In this document: one piece after another, positions 1-10,669 of the stretch | Numbering within the stretch: position 1 is the first letter of the stretch | Layout of the letters: each line of letters opens with the position of its first letter | Origin: Allomyces arbusculus | Taxonomy: Eukaryota; Blastocladiomycota; Blastocladiomycetes; Blastocladiales; Blastocladiaceae | Reading direction: 5' to 3' | Length of the DNA: 64,000 nucleotides | NCBI GenBank assembly: GCA_027604705.1 | Contig: JADHYV010000085.1 | Span: 1-64,000 of the forward strand | Made by a program: the position numbers and the translations under genes | Notes under the pieces: model-generated | Database searches by the model: none | Told to the model about the DNA's origin: nothing | The model's input: the letters and a program-made list of their open reading frames with translations, nothing else

Positions 1-289
1 GGCAGTGGTGGGATCCTTTTGAATGCGATGTAAATATATGTACAGATGACGAGCATCGTTCTTGTGTTGCAGCAGCGTGTCAGTCGCCAGGATCAACATC
101 TGTGATCGGCGGCAAGTCTGTTTCTCGCTTCAACTATAGAACCACCTTCCATTTCATCCCCGCTCTATTCGTTACCGTGGAAACTCTGGATCCACATTGG
201 CACTCCACGCCTCGATCCCGCCCACCACATCCACGCACTTGATCCAATTTTTGCGCAATTATGCGACCTTGAGCTGGGGCGGCACGTCA

Positions 290-1000
290 ACCCGCTCAGT
301 CCTGTTGTATGCGAGTTCGCCCTGCGTTGTGCGGCGAGAGCAGGCCGCCCGTCCATGAGTCAATGATGACCGCATCAAAACCGTGAGGTTGATATCGGAC
401 TGTAACGCGCAACCTTGACAACGTCGTAGAAGTTGGCTGACGTGACGGGCGCCAGCACGCGACCCTGCGCCTGGCACGCGGCAGCGGCAGCAGCACGCGT
501 GCACACCTTGCCCGCGGTCGTCACGATCTTATAGGGCGGTTCAACGCACTAGTTGATGCCAAAATTGGGAGTAAAGGGGGGGACCAGGTGATGATCTCGG
601 GAACCGACGTGACCCTACACAGCAACCACAAGTGCGAATCACGTCAACTGTGCGTCGTGGCGCTTCTGCTCGGGCCATGGTGGTTGGGCGCACCCTTGTC
701 CTGCCCACTGATCGTCACTTGGAACTGTAGGCCTCGGCAGGTGATGTCTGTCACGATCAAACACGCGCCAATGCTGTTCAGGCCGGGAAGCTGCAACATG
801 TCTGTGACAGCGCCCACCCCACTAAGGTGGTATGTCGACCACTTGTAGAACCGCAGGTCAAGCACCGCCTGAGCCGGCCCGGCTGCAAACACGAGCAGGG
901 CGAGGACGGCCGCCAGGAGCGCGTCGTCAACGTGTACGGAGCCGTTGGTCGATACGGTGTGCGTGCAGACGTGAATTATGGTTGGTAAACCCGTTGTTGA
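290..1000 (-). pseudogene. Decayed secreted C-type-lectin-like gene, copy 1
   Basis: On the minus strand a hydrophobic leader-like stretch (around 890-950, LLAAVLALLVFAAGPAQA) is followed by a segment with C...DI.C.G..FQV spacing. An intron-like gap ends in CTAG near 550. The next block begins CVEPPYKIVTTAGKV and continues ACQAQGRVLAPVTSAN down to about 420. The order Cys, about 20 residues, A..ACQA.G..LA.VT is the usual start of a C-type lectin fold. The frame is then lost and picked up in another frame as FDAVIIDSWTGG (around 330-370). No ATG was found before the leader, so the copy looks broken. It matches copy 2 (13.8-14.7 kb) block by block. The lectin assignment is my inference from spacing; the paralogy is seen directly. 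The ligand and role are unknown. Confidence 0.5.
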
Positions 1001-1300
1001 GCTGTTGGACGAGAGGCAGGCGCATGGAAGTGCAAGAAAGAGAGCTGGGTGATGAGGGCCGCTGAAGGCGCCGAAGACACCCATTTCAGCGACGACTGCG
1101 ATGACGTGCTCCGGATGCGCAGTAGTGCTCGACGGGTGGCCCGGGTTAGCAGTAAGTGACCTCGTCACCCACAGATCAACCGAATGGAAGAATGAAAGTC
1201 TCAGTGCTGGCGAGTTCGAACTAGTTCGGTCGCCCAATTCTCCAGGAAGCAGACCCAGAAGTAACGAAAGGGAAAGAAACGTGGCGATCTTCACGAACGA

Positions 1301-2469
1301 ACGATAACGTCACTCTGCACGGGCCGCTGTGAGGAGAATGGCGCTCTCGCTCTGGGTAGGTAGATGCGCCTGGTCCCACGCTTCGTGTGAAAGGTGTGAG
1401 CCGCCTGGCCTGACCGCTCGCTCACGTCGCGTTTGACTTGTCATCTGCTGGGCAAACTTCAGTCGGGTCACTTTCGTCCAAACCGCACATCAAACTGGCC
1501 TTGCTCGCCAAGTGTTGCAACACGTTCTCGCGAGCGGAACACTGACGCGGCGCTCGCAGCGAAATGGTGAGGACAGGTACTGGCGCAACATGTTCAAAGA
1601 AGGTCGCAGCGGCCATGTATTCGCGAGCGAGGGAGGGTGGAGGGTGAAGAGAGAGAAGAAGAAGAAGCAAATACACGGATGGGAATCGCGGGACCGAGAA
1701 GGAGGAGTGACGAGAAGGATCCATGACGTTACGCGTACCAAGCACGCGTACACGCAGGAACCGAGCGAGGAAGGGAGCACGAGGAGAGGGGGGACCAGGT
1801 GGAGGAAGAGCGATGGAAGGGTGCGGAAAGGTAGGGCGGGGCGAGGATGGGGCGAAGGGGAGCGAGCGTTCGCGCAGTGCGACAGGGTGGTGGAGGCGCG
1901 CGAGCAGGTGTGTCGTGAGCCGATCGAGAAGATGTGAGCGTGTGTGTGGCGTCGATCAGCGAGGACGGCGCTGAAAGCACGCAGAGCGAGAGCAGGAATT
2001 GGGGATCCAAAAGGGGAGCCAACAAAATGAAAAGGAAGAGGTGAACGGGTAGGTCGAATCACACACGCCAAGACCAGAAATCAACGAACAACGCGTTCAC
2101 AACGGCAATGAAGGAGAAGAGAAGAGAGAGAAACCGAGACCAGCGACGCAACGACGCGGCGGCAGCGCCGCCGCCCTCAATATACACTTGCGCGCACGGC
2201 GCCGGCACGGTAACGGGGGTCCGGGATGGCTTCACACACACGGCGAAAACGAGAAACAAGAAACGAGAGGCAAAGATGCCACGACGGTCGAGCTCGTGCG
2301 GGTCGTTTGACCACGGCAACAGGGGCACGACGACGGGCGAATACCGAGAGCGGGACATGGAACGGGTACGGCCCACCGAAAAAGCCGTCGCGCGTGATCC
2401 TTGCCGCATACGCGATCGACAAGCGACTTGGTCGTCCACCGGCGTGCGGTGCCCGCATCATCGTGCAAC
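1301..2469. other. Intergenic, no gene supported
   Basis: This stretch lies downstream of the DDX6 helicase and upstream (on the minus strand) of lectin-like copy 1. The plus strand is strongly purine-rich (around 1620-1870), so several long open frames exist by composition alone. None shows a recognisable domain or a codon pattern like that of its neighbours. It probably includes the helicase 3' UTR. Confidence 0.4.
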
Positions 2470-4130
2470 TTACTGCTGCTCGTCGGCGCCTGCCGCGTTC
2501 CCTGCGGCCGCCGGCGGGTTCTGCTGGTGATGGTACCCGCGGTGAGCCGCCTGCTCCTTCTGCATCTGCCGGTGATGCTGGCGGTGCTGGTGGTGCCCGC
2601 CGCCGCCCGTCCCGCCACCACCACCGCGCGGCACCTGTTCGCGGTGCTCGCGGTACCCCGACCCGTAGGCCGTCCCGCGCGGCGCGCCCCCACCGCCGCT
2701 CCCACCGCCGTGGCCGTTGCGGTGATGATGATGGTGGTGGTGCGCGTCGGCCTGCGGCTGCTGCGGCAACTCGGTCGCGGCCTGCGGTTGCTGCGGGGCC
2801 GCGTCCTGCAACGCGGGCGCGACGTAGAGGTGCTTGTCGACGGTCGGCGGAATCGGCTGGATTTCGGTCCCGAGTTCGGTTTCGATCCGGTACAGGTTGA
2901 ACCGGTCCTCGTAGGTGATCAAGTTAATGGCTAGCCCTAAGTGGCCAAACCGGCCGGACCGGCCAATCCGGTGCAAGTACGTCTCGGCGTTCTTCGGAAA
3001 ATCGAAATTGATGACAACGTTGACGGCCTGGATATCGATCCCGCGCGTGAGCAAGTCCGAGCACACGAGGTTGCGGCACACGCCCTGCCGGAAATCGTGA
3101 AAGACGCGGTTGCGGTGCGCCTGCGGCATGCGCGCGTGAATGTAGAAACACGAGTAGCCCAGGTCCGTGATCTTCTTGGCGAGCAGTTCCACGCGGTTCG
3201 TCGAATTGCAAAAGATAATCGACTGGTTGATTTGCAGTTTCGAGAAAAGCGTGTTGAGACAGTGCACTTTTTGCCGTTCTTCGACAAACGCATAGTACTG
3301 CGTCACGCCCTTGAGCGTCAAGTCGTCCATTAGGTTAATCTCGTACGGTGCGTTGAGCCACTTGTCGCGGAAGTCCTTGACGAGCACCGGGAATGTGGCC
3401 GAGAACAACATGATTTGCCGGTCTTCGGGCAAGTAACCGAGCAACTGCTCAATCACGGGCTGGAACTCAGGCGAGAGCAACTTGTCGGCCTCGTCCATGA
3501 CAAACGTCGTGCACTCGTCGAGCTGCGCGACCCCCTTGCCCGCCAGATCCAATAACCGACCGGGCGTGCCCACAAGAATGTGCACCGTGTCCTGTAGCCG
3601 GATAATATCGTCCTTGAGCCCGGTGCCGCCCGTCGTGACCATGACCTGCAGGCCCAAATGCTTGCCGAGCGTCTTGCACACCTGCGACGTTTGCAGCGCC
3701 AATTCGCGCGTCGGGACCAAAAGCAGCGCCTGGATCTTGTGCTTTTGCGGGTTCACCTTCTCAAGCGTCGGAATCACAAATGCCGCCGTCTTGCCTGTGC
3801 CGTTCTTGGCGCGCGCCAGAATGTCGCGGCCGGCGAGCGCGATCGGAATGGCCTCTTCCTGGATCGGGGAAGGGCGCTCGAACCCGGCCTCGAAAATGCC
3901 CATAAGCAGCTCGCGCTTCAGGTAGTAGTCCTCAAACTCGTTGCCCTTGGTCGCCAGCACGTCGTCGGTCTGCGGGCGCGCGTCTTTTGGCGGCAGATGC
4001 AGCTGGTGCTTCCATTCTTGCTGTGCCGCCGGGTCGGCACTAGTGGAGCGAACGAGGTGAGCGAATTGGATGAGGGAGGGCGGGTCCGAGGACGGTGGTC
4101 ACGCAAAACGTACTCGTATTGGTCGGACAT
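2470..4130 (-). CDS. DHH1: DEAD-box RNA helicase, DDX6/Dhh1 family
   Basis: ATP-dependent RNA helicase of cytoplasmic mRNP granules (P-bodies); the family promotes decapping and translational repression. Two exons: a 17-nt first exon (4114-4130, ATG at 4130, MSDQY) and exon 2 (2470-4039). A GTACGT/CTAG intron joins them in frame, giving 528 residues. The family motifs appear in order: the EWK..L.LPPKD lead-in (about 14-26), AKNGTGKT (82-90), [12 protein letters not shown] (188-191), SAT (219-221), RGIDIQ and [10 protein letters not shown]. The core stops near residue 400. A tail of about 125 residues follows, rich in Q, H and G with a seven-histidine run, as expected for a low-complexity condensate-forming tail. 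Identification is firm; the exact donor of the first intron was chosen by phase. Confidence 0.95.
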
Positions 4131-5119
4131 GGCGGTGGAGGTCGAGCAAGCGGGCGCCGACGCGTCGAGGACTGGTTGGTGAGGAGGAGCGGCGCAGTCA
4201 AGGCGCAAATAGAGAGGGGCGAGAGGGGAATGAACGAGCGAGAAACACGGGCGCCAGGATCCGCCGAAGTCGAAGGCACGGCGAGTACGCGGTGCGGTGG
4301 AGGATCGATCAAATTAACGGGTGCCCAGGTTGGTCGACAGGGCGAGAGCACACGAGATGAGCGTGAGCGCCAGCAAATAGGCGCGAGGATAAGGCAGGGA
4401 CGCGCAGCGGCAGCGTCGGCGCGGTACACGGGAAGATTGGGCGCGGAGAACGCGCAAAGACGGCGGCGACTGGCAAGCAGGGTCGCGGCGGTCGGGCAGA
4501 GCTTGCAGCGCAGCACACGAGCAGGTGCACAGCGCGAGATACGCGCACAAGAGAGAGCGTGTAGGGTGGGCGCGCGCGCACGGTCGTCACGCCGGTCGGA
4601 GTACGCGTCGTAGACAGACAAGAAGGCAGACGGGCCGAGCGTCGTAATGGGTCGTGGCGGTGGTTGCGGTCGCGTTCAATGAGAGGAGGCCAATGGGCCG
4701 CAAGATGGGGTGCCGTCGCGAGGGTCGTGTCGCCACGATCAAGAGCGTATCGTGATTTGCACCGTCGTGGCGGTCAAGCAGTTGTTATCGTCGTCGTGGT
4801 CGTCGTGGATGTCGGCAGGGAAGAAGCGCAAAGCGCGAAGGGAGAGGGACAGCAAGCAAGCGGAAGCACGCGGCCCGGCCCGCTCGAGTGACCTGGTCAT
4901 GACTTGATGATGTGTGTGTCAGGAGCCGCATGGCTTGAGCGCTCATTCACGCGTATGCCACGTGCTGCACACGCCAGCGGTGCGCGTCTCGCACGCTTCG
5001 CTCTCCGTTCTCGCCGTCTTCCTCGTCAGCGCAGCTCCTGCAGAATTCAGCGCTCCGGCCGCTCGCACATCGCTCCGCGCCCGGCCGGCCAGCATTTGCG
5101 GGCACACCTCCCAAATAAT
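4131..5119. other. Intergenic between DDX6 and permease genes
   Basis: About 1 kb upstream of the helicase ATG and downstream of the permease stop. Long open frames occur on both strands, but they are arginine/alanine-rich shadows of GC-rich DNA with no domain. I see no gene here. The helicase promoter should lie within the first few hundred bases after 4130. Confidence 0.4.
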
Positions 5120-7264
5120 CTATTCGGCGGGCGCGCCCGCCAACACCTTTGCGACCCCCGCCAACGCCGCCGTCCCGGCGACCAAATGCACGGCCGTCGA
5201 CCACGCCGCAAACCACGCGGGCCACTCGGCCGCCAGTCCCTCATCTCCCTCCCTCCCCTCATCCAAGACCTCGGCCACAATCAGCCCGGCCACCGACCCG
5301 TAGGGGGCCACATTCCCGGCGACCGAGACCGTCCAGCACAGCACGTACCACGCGTACTCGCCCGGCTCGCCCCCGTTTCCACCGACGAGTCGCCCGCCTT
5401 TGGTTTCTTCGAGCACGGGTGCAACGACCAGGACGACAGGGACGGACGTCAGGACCGCGCACATGCCGAGAATGACGAGGCCGAGCGCGGACCCGCCGCC
5501 CGCCGCCGCGCGGAACGACCCGGGGGGGCCCAAAACAGGGGACTCGATCACAGCGCGTACCGCTCGTGCGAGGAGCGTGCGGATCGCGGTGGTGCTGATC
5601 CCGTACATGACGACGAGCAGCGCGAACAGGTACTCGAGCAGGGACCAGTGCACGGGGTCGACGGCGGCGGCCGAGGGTGCACGCAGACGCATCGTGGTTG
5701 GCGCGAGAATGTGCGGGACGGCGATGACGGCGATGGCCGCGGCGAGGGATGTCAACGCCACGTCGAAGCGGAGGAACAGGGCCGTGTACATGGTCGTGAG
5801 GATCAGGGCGACGGCAACGTGCACGCCGTGCGCGCGCCACCAGTCGCGGCGCGAAGTCGGAAGACGCTTGGGTGCGACCGGTGAAACCGGCGCGAGGCCG
5901 CGACGTGAGTCGAGCGCGCGCTCCGCGTCGATCTGCGCACGCACGACCGCCGCTTGAGACGCCGACGGCCCCTCCGCTGCGTGGTTCTCCGCGACCCAGT
6001 CCCGGACGAGTGAAACCAAACCGAGCGGCGGGTCCACGGGGTCCTCGGGCCGTGGCATGTGCGCGACCGCCGCCGGAAACTCGTGCGGCGCGCGGTCGAG
6101 ATCGTGGTCCGTGGCCGTCCAGTGCGTCCAGTGCCGGCACGGGCGGTCGAGACACCGCCGCGCATCGCGCTCATGCGCACCGGTCGCATGCGGTGCCGAG
6201 CCCGTCCAGTCGGCAAGTAGCGCGTGGTGCGCGTCGTCGGCATCGCTGCCGTAGTGCAGTGAGACCCTGGTCTCAGACACACGGTCGTCGAGTCCCACGG
6301 CCACCGTCGTCGCGCGCGAATGGTCCGCCGCCGTGGACGACCCGGAATCGTCATCACTCAGCGCATCATCGTCGTCGTGGCTCCCCTCCTCGACACGCGT
6401 CAAATCCGGCACCTCCACCCCACCCAGCGCCGCGCGGTACTTCCACGCCAACAGCCCCGTATTCGCGCCCACCGTGACGGCCACCGGTACGACCAAATGC
6501 ATTGCGTACTCGCCAAACCCAAGCTTGTGCGCCTCGGTCACCAAGAGCACTTTCGGGTTCCCGATCAGGAGCGCGGCACTGCCCAAATTCGCCGAGGTCA
6601 CAATCGCCAGCGCGAACGGGACTGCGTCCACTTTGTGGCCCTTGATCCGCCGTAACAGGTCGGCGACGGCGTGTGCCATGAACAGGGCGGCGCCGTCATT
6701 CATGACGGTCGCGCCCAGTACAGCAGAGATGAGCGAGACGCGCGCGAGTAAGGACGTGCCGGAAATAGAGGAGTTGCCGGTGAGCGGTTTGGTCAGGATG
6801 CGCACGAACGCGCGCGTCCATCCGAGTTCGTCGAGCCGGCCGAGAATCACAAACAACGCCGCGAGCGTGACCGTTGTCGCGGGTTTCTGCGCGGCGTAGA
6901 CGTCAGCCGGGGTCACGATGCGGGTCGCGATGAGCAACGATAAGGCCGCAAGCGCGGCGGGCGTGCGGCCGGTCCCGGCCAGGGGCCAGATGGCCGTCAG
7001 AATTCGCGCGAAATAATAATGAATCGAGGCGCGTATGCGGCCGAGGAGCGTGGCTGGGCGCGTTGTGGGCGCCGCGTAGGGCAGGATGTTGGCGAGCTCG
7101 ACCCAGACCAGCGCGAATGCCATGGCAGCAGTCCATGTTTGCCAGTCGGTTGCGGTGAATCGCGCGGGTGGAGGCGACGTGTCCGGGTCCGGCTGGGACT
7201 TGAGCGGGCTCGCGAGGGCGAGCTGCGTCGTGAGACCTGGTCCGACGAGCATGTCATGCGCCAT
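5120..7264 (-). CDS. Ion-transporter-superfamily permease (ArsB/NhaD/citrate type)
   Basis: Single-exon membrane protein of 714 residues (ATG at 7264, TAG at 5120). It has many hydrophobic segments in two blocks separated by a hydrophilic, acidic and histidine-rich loop of about 170 residues (roughly 290-460). The first block contains TVMNDGAALFMAHAVADLL. This is the helix-break Asn-Asp region found in ArsB, NhaD and citrate-type permeases, followed by SANLGSAALLIGNP as in the same superfamily. The second block ends near the C-terminus with AVPHILAP and GNVAPYGSVAGLIVAEVL. The family exchanges or exports anions (arsenite, citrate, sulfate) or Na+/H+; the substrate cannot be told from sequence. 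A second in-frame ATG four codons in is an alternative start. Confidence 0.8.
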   Translation of the reverse strand: MAHDMLVGPGLTTQLALASPLKSQPDPDTSPPPARFTATDWQTWTAAMAFALVWVELANILPYAAPTTRPATLLGRIRASIHYYFARILTAIWPLAGTGRTPAALAALSLLIATRIVTPADVYAAQKPATTVTLAALFVILGRLDELGWTRAFVRILTKPLTGNSSISGTSLLARVSLISAVLGATVMNDGAALFMAHAVADLLRRIKGHKVDAVPFALAIVTSANLGSAALLIGNPKVLLVTEAHKLGFGEYAMHLVVPVAVTVGANTGLLAWKYRAALGGVEVPDLTRVEEGSHDDDDALSDDDSGSSTAADHSRATTVAVGLDDRVSETRVSLHYGSDADDAHHALLADWTGSAPHATGAHERDARRCLDRPCRHWTHWTATDHDLDRAPHEFPAAVAHMPRPEDPVDPPLGLVSLVRDWVAENHAAEGPSASQAAVVRAQIDAERALDSRRGLAPVSPVAPKRLPTSRRDWWRAHGVHVAVALILTTMYTALFLRFDVALTSLAAAIAVIAVPHILAPTTMRLRAPSAAAVDPVHWSLLEYLFALLVVMYGISTTAIRTLLARAVRAVIESPVLGPPGSFRAAAGGGSALGLVILGMCAVLTSVPVVLVVAPVLEETKGGRLVGGNGGEPGEYAWYVLCWTVSVAGNVAPYGSVAGLIVAEVLDEGREGDEGLAAEWPAWFAAWSTAVHLVAGTAALAGVAKVLAGAPAE

Positions 7265-7507
7265 GGCGGGCGGGTCGAGTGCGTGCAGCTGGTCCGTGGT
7301 CGGTTGAGGATGGCGATCAGAGACGCATGTCGCCGATCAGAGTTGCATGTCGCCGATCAAGGTGGGAGGACGAGGAGATCGTCGACCCGCTTTGCTTTGC
7401 GCGCTGATGTCGCGTCTGATCGCTGCGCTCAGCAACCCAGCACCATGCCCAAGAAAGCAAAACCACGGCAAGCTCTCCATAATGTATACACTCGGCGCGC
7501 GTCTCCG

Positions 7508-8362
7508 CTACGCCGTCTCCATGCCAATCAACAACGCCGTCAGATCCGCCAACCGTGTCAAATCATGCTTGCGCTCCACGGTCCCATCGCGCGCCGGCGG
7601 GTGCAGCACCCCGCCCTCCCCGACCGTCCAGTGGTACTCGTCCACCAACTCCTGCGCCGTCGCCACCCCCGCTAAACTCTCGGCGCGCACCGCCGCGTAC
7701 GCTTTGGCCACGCGCGCGACCACGCGGTCGCGGACCATGGCGCGTGCGGCCCGCGCGACTTGCGCGAGACTCGGATCCGAAACATCGTCAGCGAGTGTTT
7801 GCAGCGAGGTCAAGCCGGCCGCGTATTGGTGCGCGCGGAGGGACTCGTAGGCGGTGGCAATGGGCGCGGGGAGCGTGTAGTTGGCTTGTCCGGCGCGGCG
7901 CTGGACGTGGAGGGCCGAGGCGCTACAGATGGTTGGTGGACGGGCGTCAGTTGCTGAAAGCACAGGCCGTGGGGAAGGAGAAACACGCACAGGTCGCCCT
8001 CGGCCAAGTGCAGCACGGCGAGCACCGCGTACCACGCCGCGGGTGGCGGCGCAACATATCGTTCGAGATGCTAATCATCGATCAGAGCGTCAGCACAACG
8101 CACATGCGTGCAGATCAGTGTCATAACGCTATACCTCCACCTCCACCTCCTCTGCACGCGCCACGGCCGCGTTCAAATCGCGCGCGTTTAGCACCGCAAT
8201 CACATCGGCCATGGCACTGGAAAGGTCGGCGGCCGATGGCTGGGTCGATGCTGGGGTAGCAACAGCTGTTGGTGTTGGGATCACTGTTGTTGGCGCGGCC
8301 GACGCGTCGCTCGAGGTCGCCGCGGCAGCAGGGGTGGTCTTCTTGGGGCTTGGTGGTGCCAT
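7508..8362 (-). CDS. Probable COP9 signalosome subunit 8-like PCI protein
   Basis: Three exons (8135-8362, 7991-8070, 7508-7922) splice in frame to 240 residues. The N-terminal 50 residues (MAPPSPKKTTPAAAATSS onward) are Ala/Pro/Thr-rich linker. The rest is helical. The part near residues 150-210 (MVRDRVVARVAKAYAAV, then DEYHW...GGVLHPP) follows the winged-helix end of the CSN8/PSD8/EIF3K PCI family: R+R+..L...AY..I, then GW.....v.P. COP9 subunits act in a nuclear complex that removes Nedd8 from cullins. The family call rests on this end and on overall size; a proteasome Rpn12 or eIF3k relative is the main alternative. Divergent from TIM17 across about 780 bp. Confidence 0.5.
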
Positions 8363-9139
8363 GGTCGAATGCAGCACGCTGTGGTCGCGCTTGTGGGTTG
8401 GTGATCGTGTCAAGCGCGTCGCAGCGTCGCAGTCGCAGTCAGGGCTGGCGTGCAGCGAAATCAGGGGCACTGCTCTGGGGAAACTGAGTGTCGACCAAGC
8501 GCGTCAGTGGCCGCGCGGTCGAAAGCCACGTGAGCGAGCAACAAGCGTCCGGGCTTTGCCTGCGGTGGGGGTCGGTCACGTCCTGTCACGCCGCTTGATC
8601 ACCGCCGAACCACCGCTGCTTTGCAAACGACAACCGACCATCGCAAATCATTCCAAATCGGCCAACACTCGCTGCACCCACCACCATCCACCACCATCCC
8701 CCGCCTTGGACCACGCTGCAAGCGACCAGCAACTGCTCGCAGACGATCACGAACCGCTGCAACTGCACCGCAAGCCGCTCAGCTGCCCGCCAACCCGCCA
8801 ACTGTTCGTACCAGGCCCGTCACCAACCAGTCTAGCGATTTCGGCCAGCAAGCAGTATCGGGGTCGGCACGGGAGCGTTCGAGTGTTTGAACGAGTTCAA
8901 GGCGTTTGTGCGCTCGACATGCCGCCGCGAGAGCGGTTGCTGAACGGCAGTGTCGGGCGGTCATCCCTGCCGATAGTCCTGATGGCCGCACTCGCAACCC
9001 GTGCCCGCCCCCGCGCCATGGATAAGCGACCAAACATTGCGACTTGTTCTGCAGAACGCTGACCGAATTGCGGACCCATTTTGCCTCTGTGCTCGATCGT
9101 CTAGACCGACCCGTACCACCTCCCTCCTGACCCTCCACG
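8363..9139. promoter_or_regulatory. Shared intergenic region between divergent CSN8-like and TIM17 genes
   Basis: The two genes start outward from this 777-bp stretch, so it should hold both promoters. I see no clear TATA box, no coding domain and no tandem repeat. A pyrimidine-rich run (CTCTCC repeats) just after it lies inside the first TIM17 intron. Confidence 0.4.
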
Positions 9140-9771
9140 ATGCCGCACCACGACCGCATGCGCGACCCCTGGTGCGCACCCTCTCCCTCTCTCCTCTCCC
9201 TCTCTCTCCACCCAACCTCACCAGCGTCCTTCCCCGCTCCCTAGCCCATGGAACGTCCTCAACGACGCCGGTGGTGCCTTTGCCATGGGCGCGATTGGCG
9301 GCGGCATGTGGCACTTTGTCAAGGGCGCGCGCAATGCGCCACGCGGCGAGCGCTTTCCCGGGGCCATCTCGGCGATGAAGGCGCGTGCGCCCGTGCTCGG
9401 CGGTAACTTTGCCGTCTGGGGTACCTTGTTCTCGACGTTCGACTGCGCGTTTGCCGGGATTCGGCAAAAGGAGGACGCCTGGAACTCGATCATGTCCGGG
9501 ACACTGACGGGCGGTGTTTTGGCGCTGCGGTGTACGTTGTTTCTCTTGCGGTGGGCCGGACAGTGACGGAACTGACCTGGGAATGTGATTCGTGAATGTA
9601 GCCGGATGGAAGGCCGCAATGATTTCGGCGACCGTCGGCGGTGTCTTGCTCGGGATGATCGAGGGTGCGGGTGTCGTGATGAACCGCATGAACGCCGATG
9701 CGTTCCGCCCGCAGGCGCCGCTGTTGCCGCCAGAGTTGCAGCAGCAGGCTGGGATGCAGCCGTCGGCCTAG
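9140..9771 (+). CDS. TIM17: Mitochondrial import translocase subunit Tim17
   Basis: Channel-associated subunit of the TIM23 complex in the mitochondrial inner membrane; it imports presequence proteins. Three exons (9140-9171, 9245-9531, 9602-9771) give 162 residues. The joined N-terminus reads [18 protein letters not shown] followed by [13 protein letters not shown], the classic Tim17 opening. [31 protein letters not shown] and [10 protein letters not shown] follow, then TGGVLALRS and [12 protein letters not shown]. Four hydrophobic segments are present. The short C-terminal tail ([16 protein letters not shown]) is usual for Tim17 rather than Tim23. The second intron donor was fixed by phase (T|GTACGT), which restores the conserved ALRS-GWKAA join. 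Confidence 0.93.
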
Positions 9772-10669
9772 TTGGTGGTTGAGTTTGCTCGTTCTCTCGT
9801 TTTCGTACCATAGTGTTTCGTTTTTGGTTCTTGGCCTTTTGGTTTGGGGGTTGGGTTGGCGCACCGGCGGGCCCGCGTTCGAGGGTCTTGTATACACGTT
9901 CCATGATAGTGGCCGGGAGTATGGCGTCGTTGGCGTGGAGGGTGTTGAGCGAGCGTAAGGAATGTTGGCATCGTCGTTGGTAATAGATGGTGTCGCACAA
10001 CCAAAGTGATGGAGTCACACCCATCCAGTGCGCCGCTGTCGTGATCGACACTTGGATCACTCCACATCGTGATCATCCAGCGCCCACGAATTTCGACAAG
10101 TAACCATGATAAATCTCGCTGCATCCGCGCAAATGGCGGGCGCGCACGGGCGCGCCACGGCGTGCTCGGCACGCGGCCGGCCGATTGATGCGACCAAGTG
10201 GGGAATCGGAATGACAACTTGACCAGCAACGATCGGCGAGCCTGTCTGTTCTCTAGGTTGCTCGAGACGAGCGGACACCGAATTCGCCAAAACAACGACA
10301 GTGCCATAAATTTCGGCCGACGATGTGAAGGGAACGGGGGTCGCATGCGCGAAATCTGGCCGACCACGCCGTGCTCGGTCCCACGGGTCATCGTCAGCCA
10401 GTTCTCGAGAGCACGGTCATTTGCTTCCAGTCGCTTCACAAGTAGTTTTGCTGCTCAACATTCCCGAGCTGTGCTCGACGCTCGCTCCCGTTTTTCGCAC
10501 GCGATTGGCATCCATTGCGCTCTCGTGTGTGCTCGCTCCAGCTCTTGTCGGCTACGACCACATCGCGAGCAAGCTCACGAATTTGGCCAGCACGCACGAC
10601 CTGATCACGAACGCGACCACCAACTCTGGCCACAACCACCACGACCACCACCGACCACCTCAACCAACC
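9772..10669. other. Intergenic between TIM17 and the AAA ATPase
   Basis: About 900 bp between two plus-strand genes. It includes the TIM17 3' end and the ATPase promoter. The last 80 bases before the ATG are rich in CAC and CCA. No gene or repeat was recognised. Confidence 0.4.

Noticed and set aside
1200-1235. A GAGTTCGAACT stretch resembling a tRNA B box
   Set aside because: No matching A box, acceptor stem or anticodon arm could be placed around it.
1490-2071. Long open frames on both strands between the lectin-like copy and DDX6
   Set aside because: They follow the purine/pyrimidine strand bias of the DNA, lack domains and overlap each other; likely untranslated sequence.
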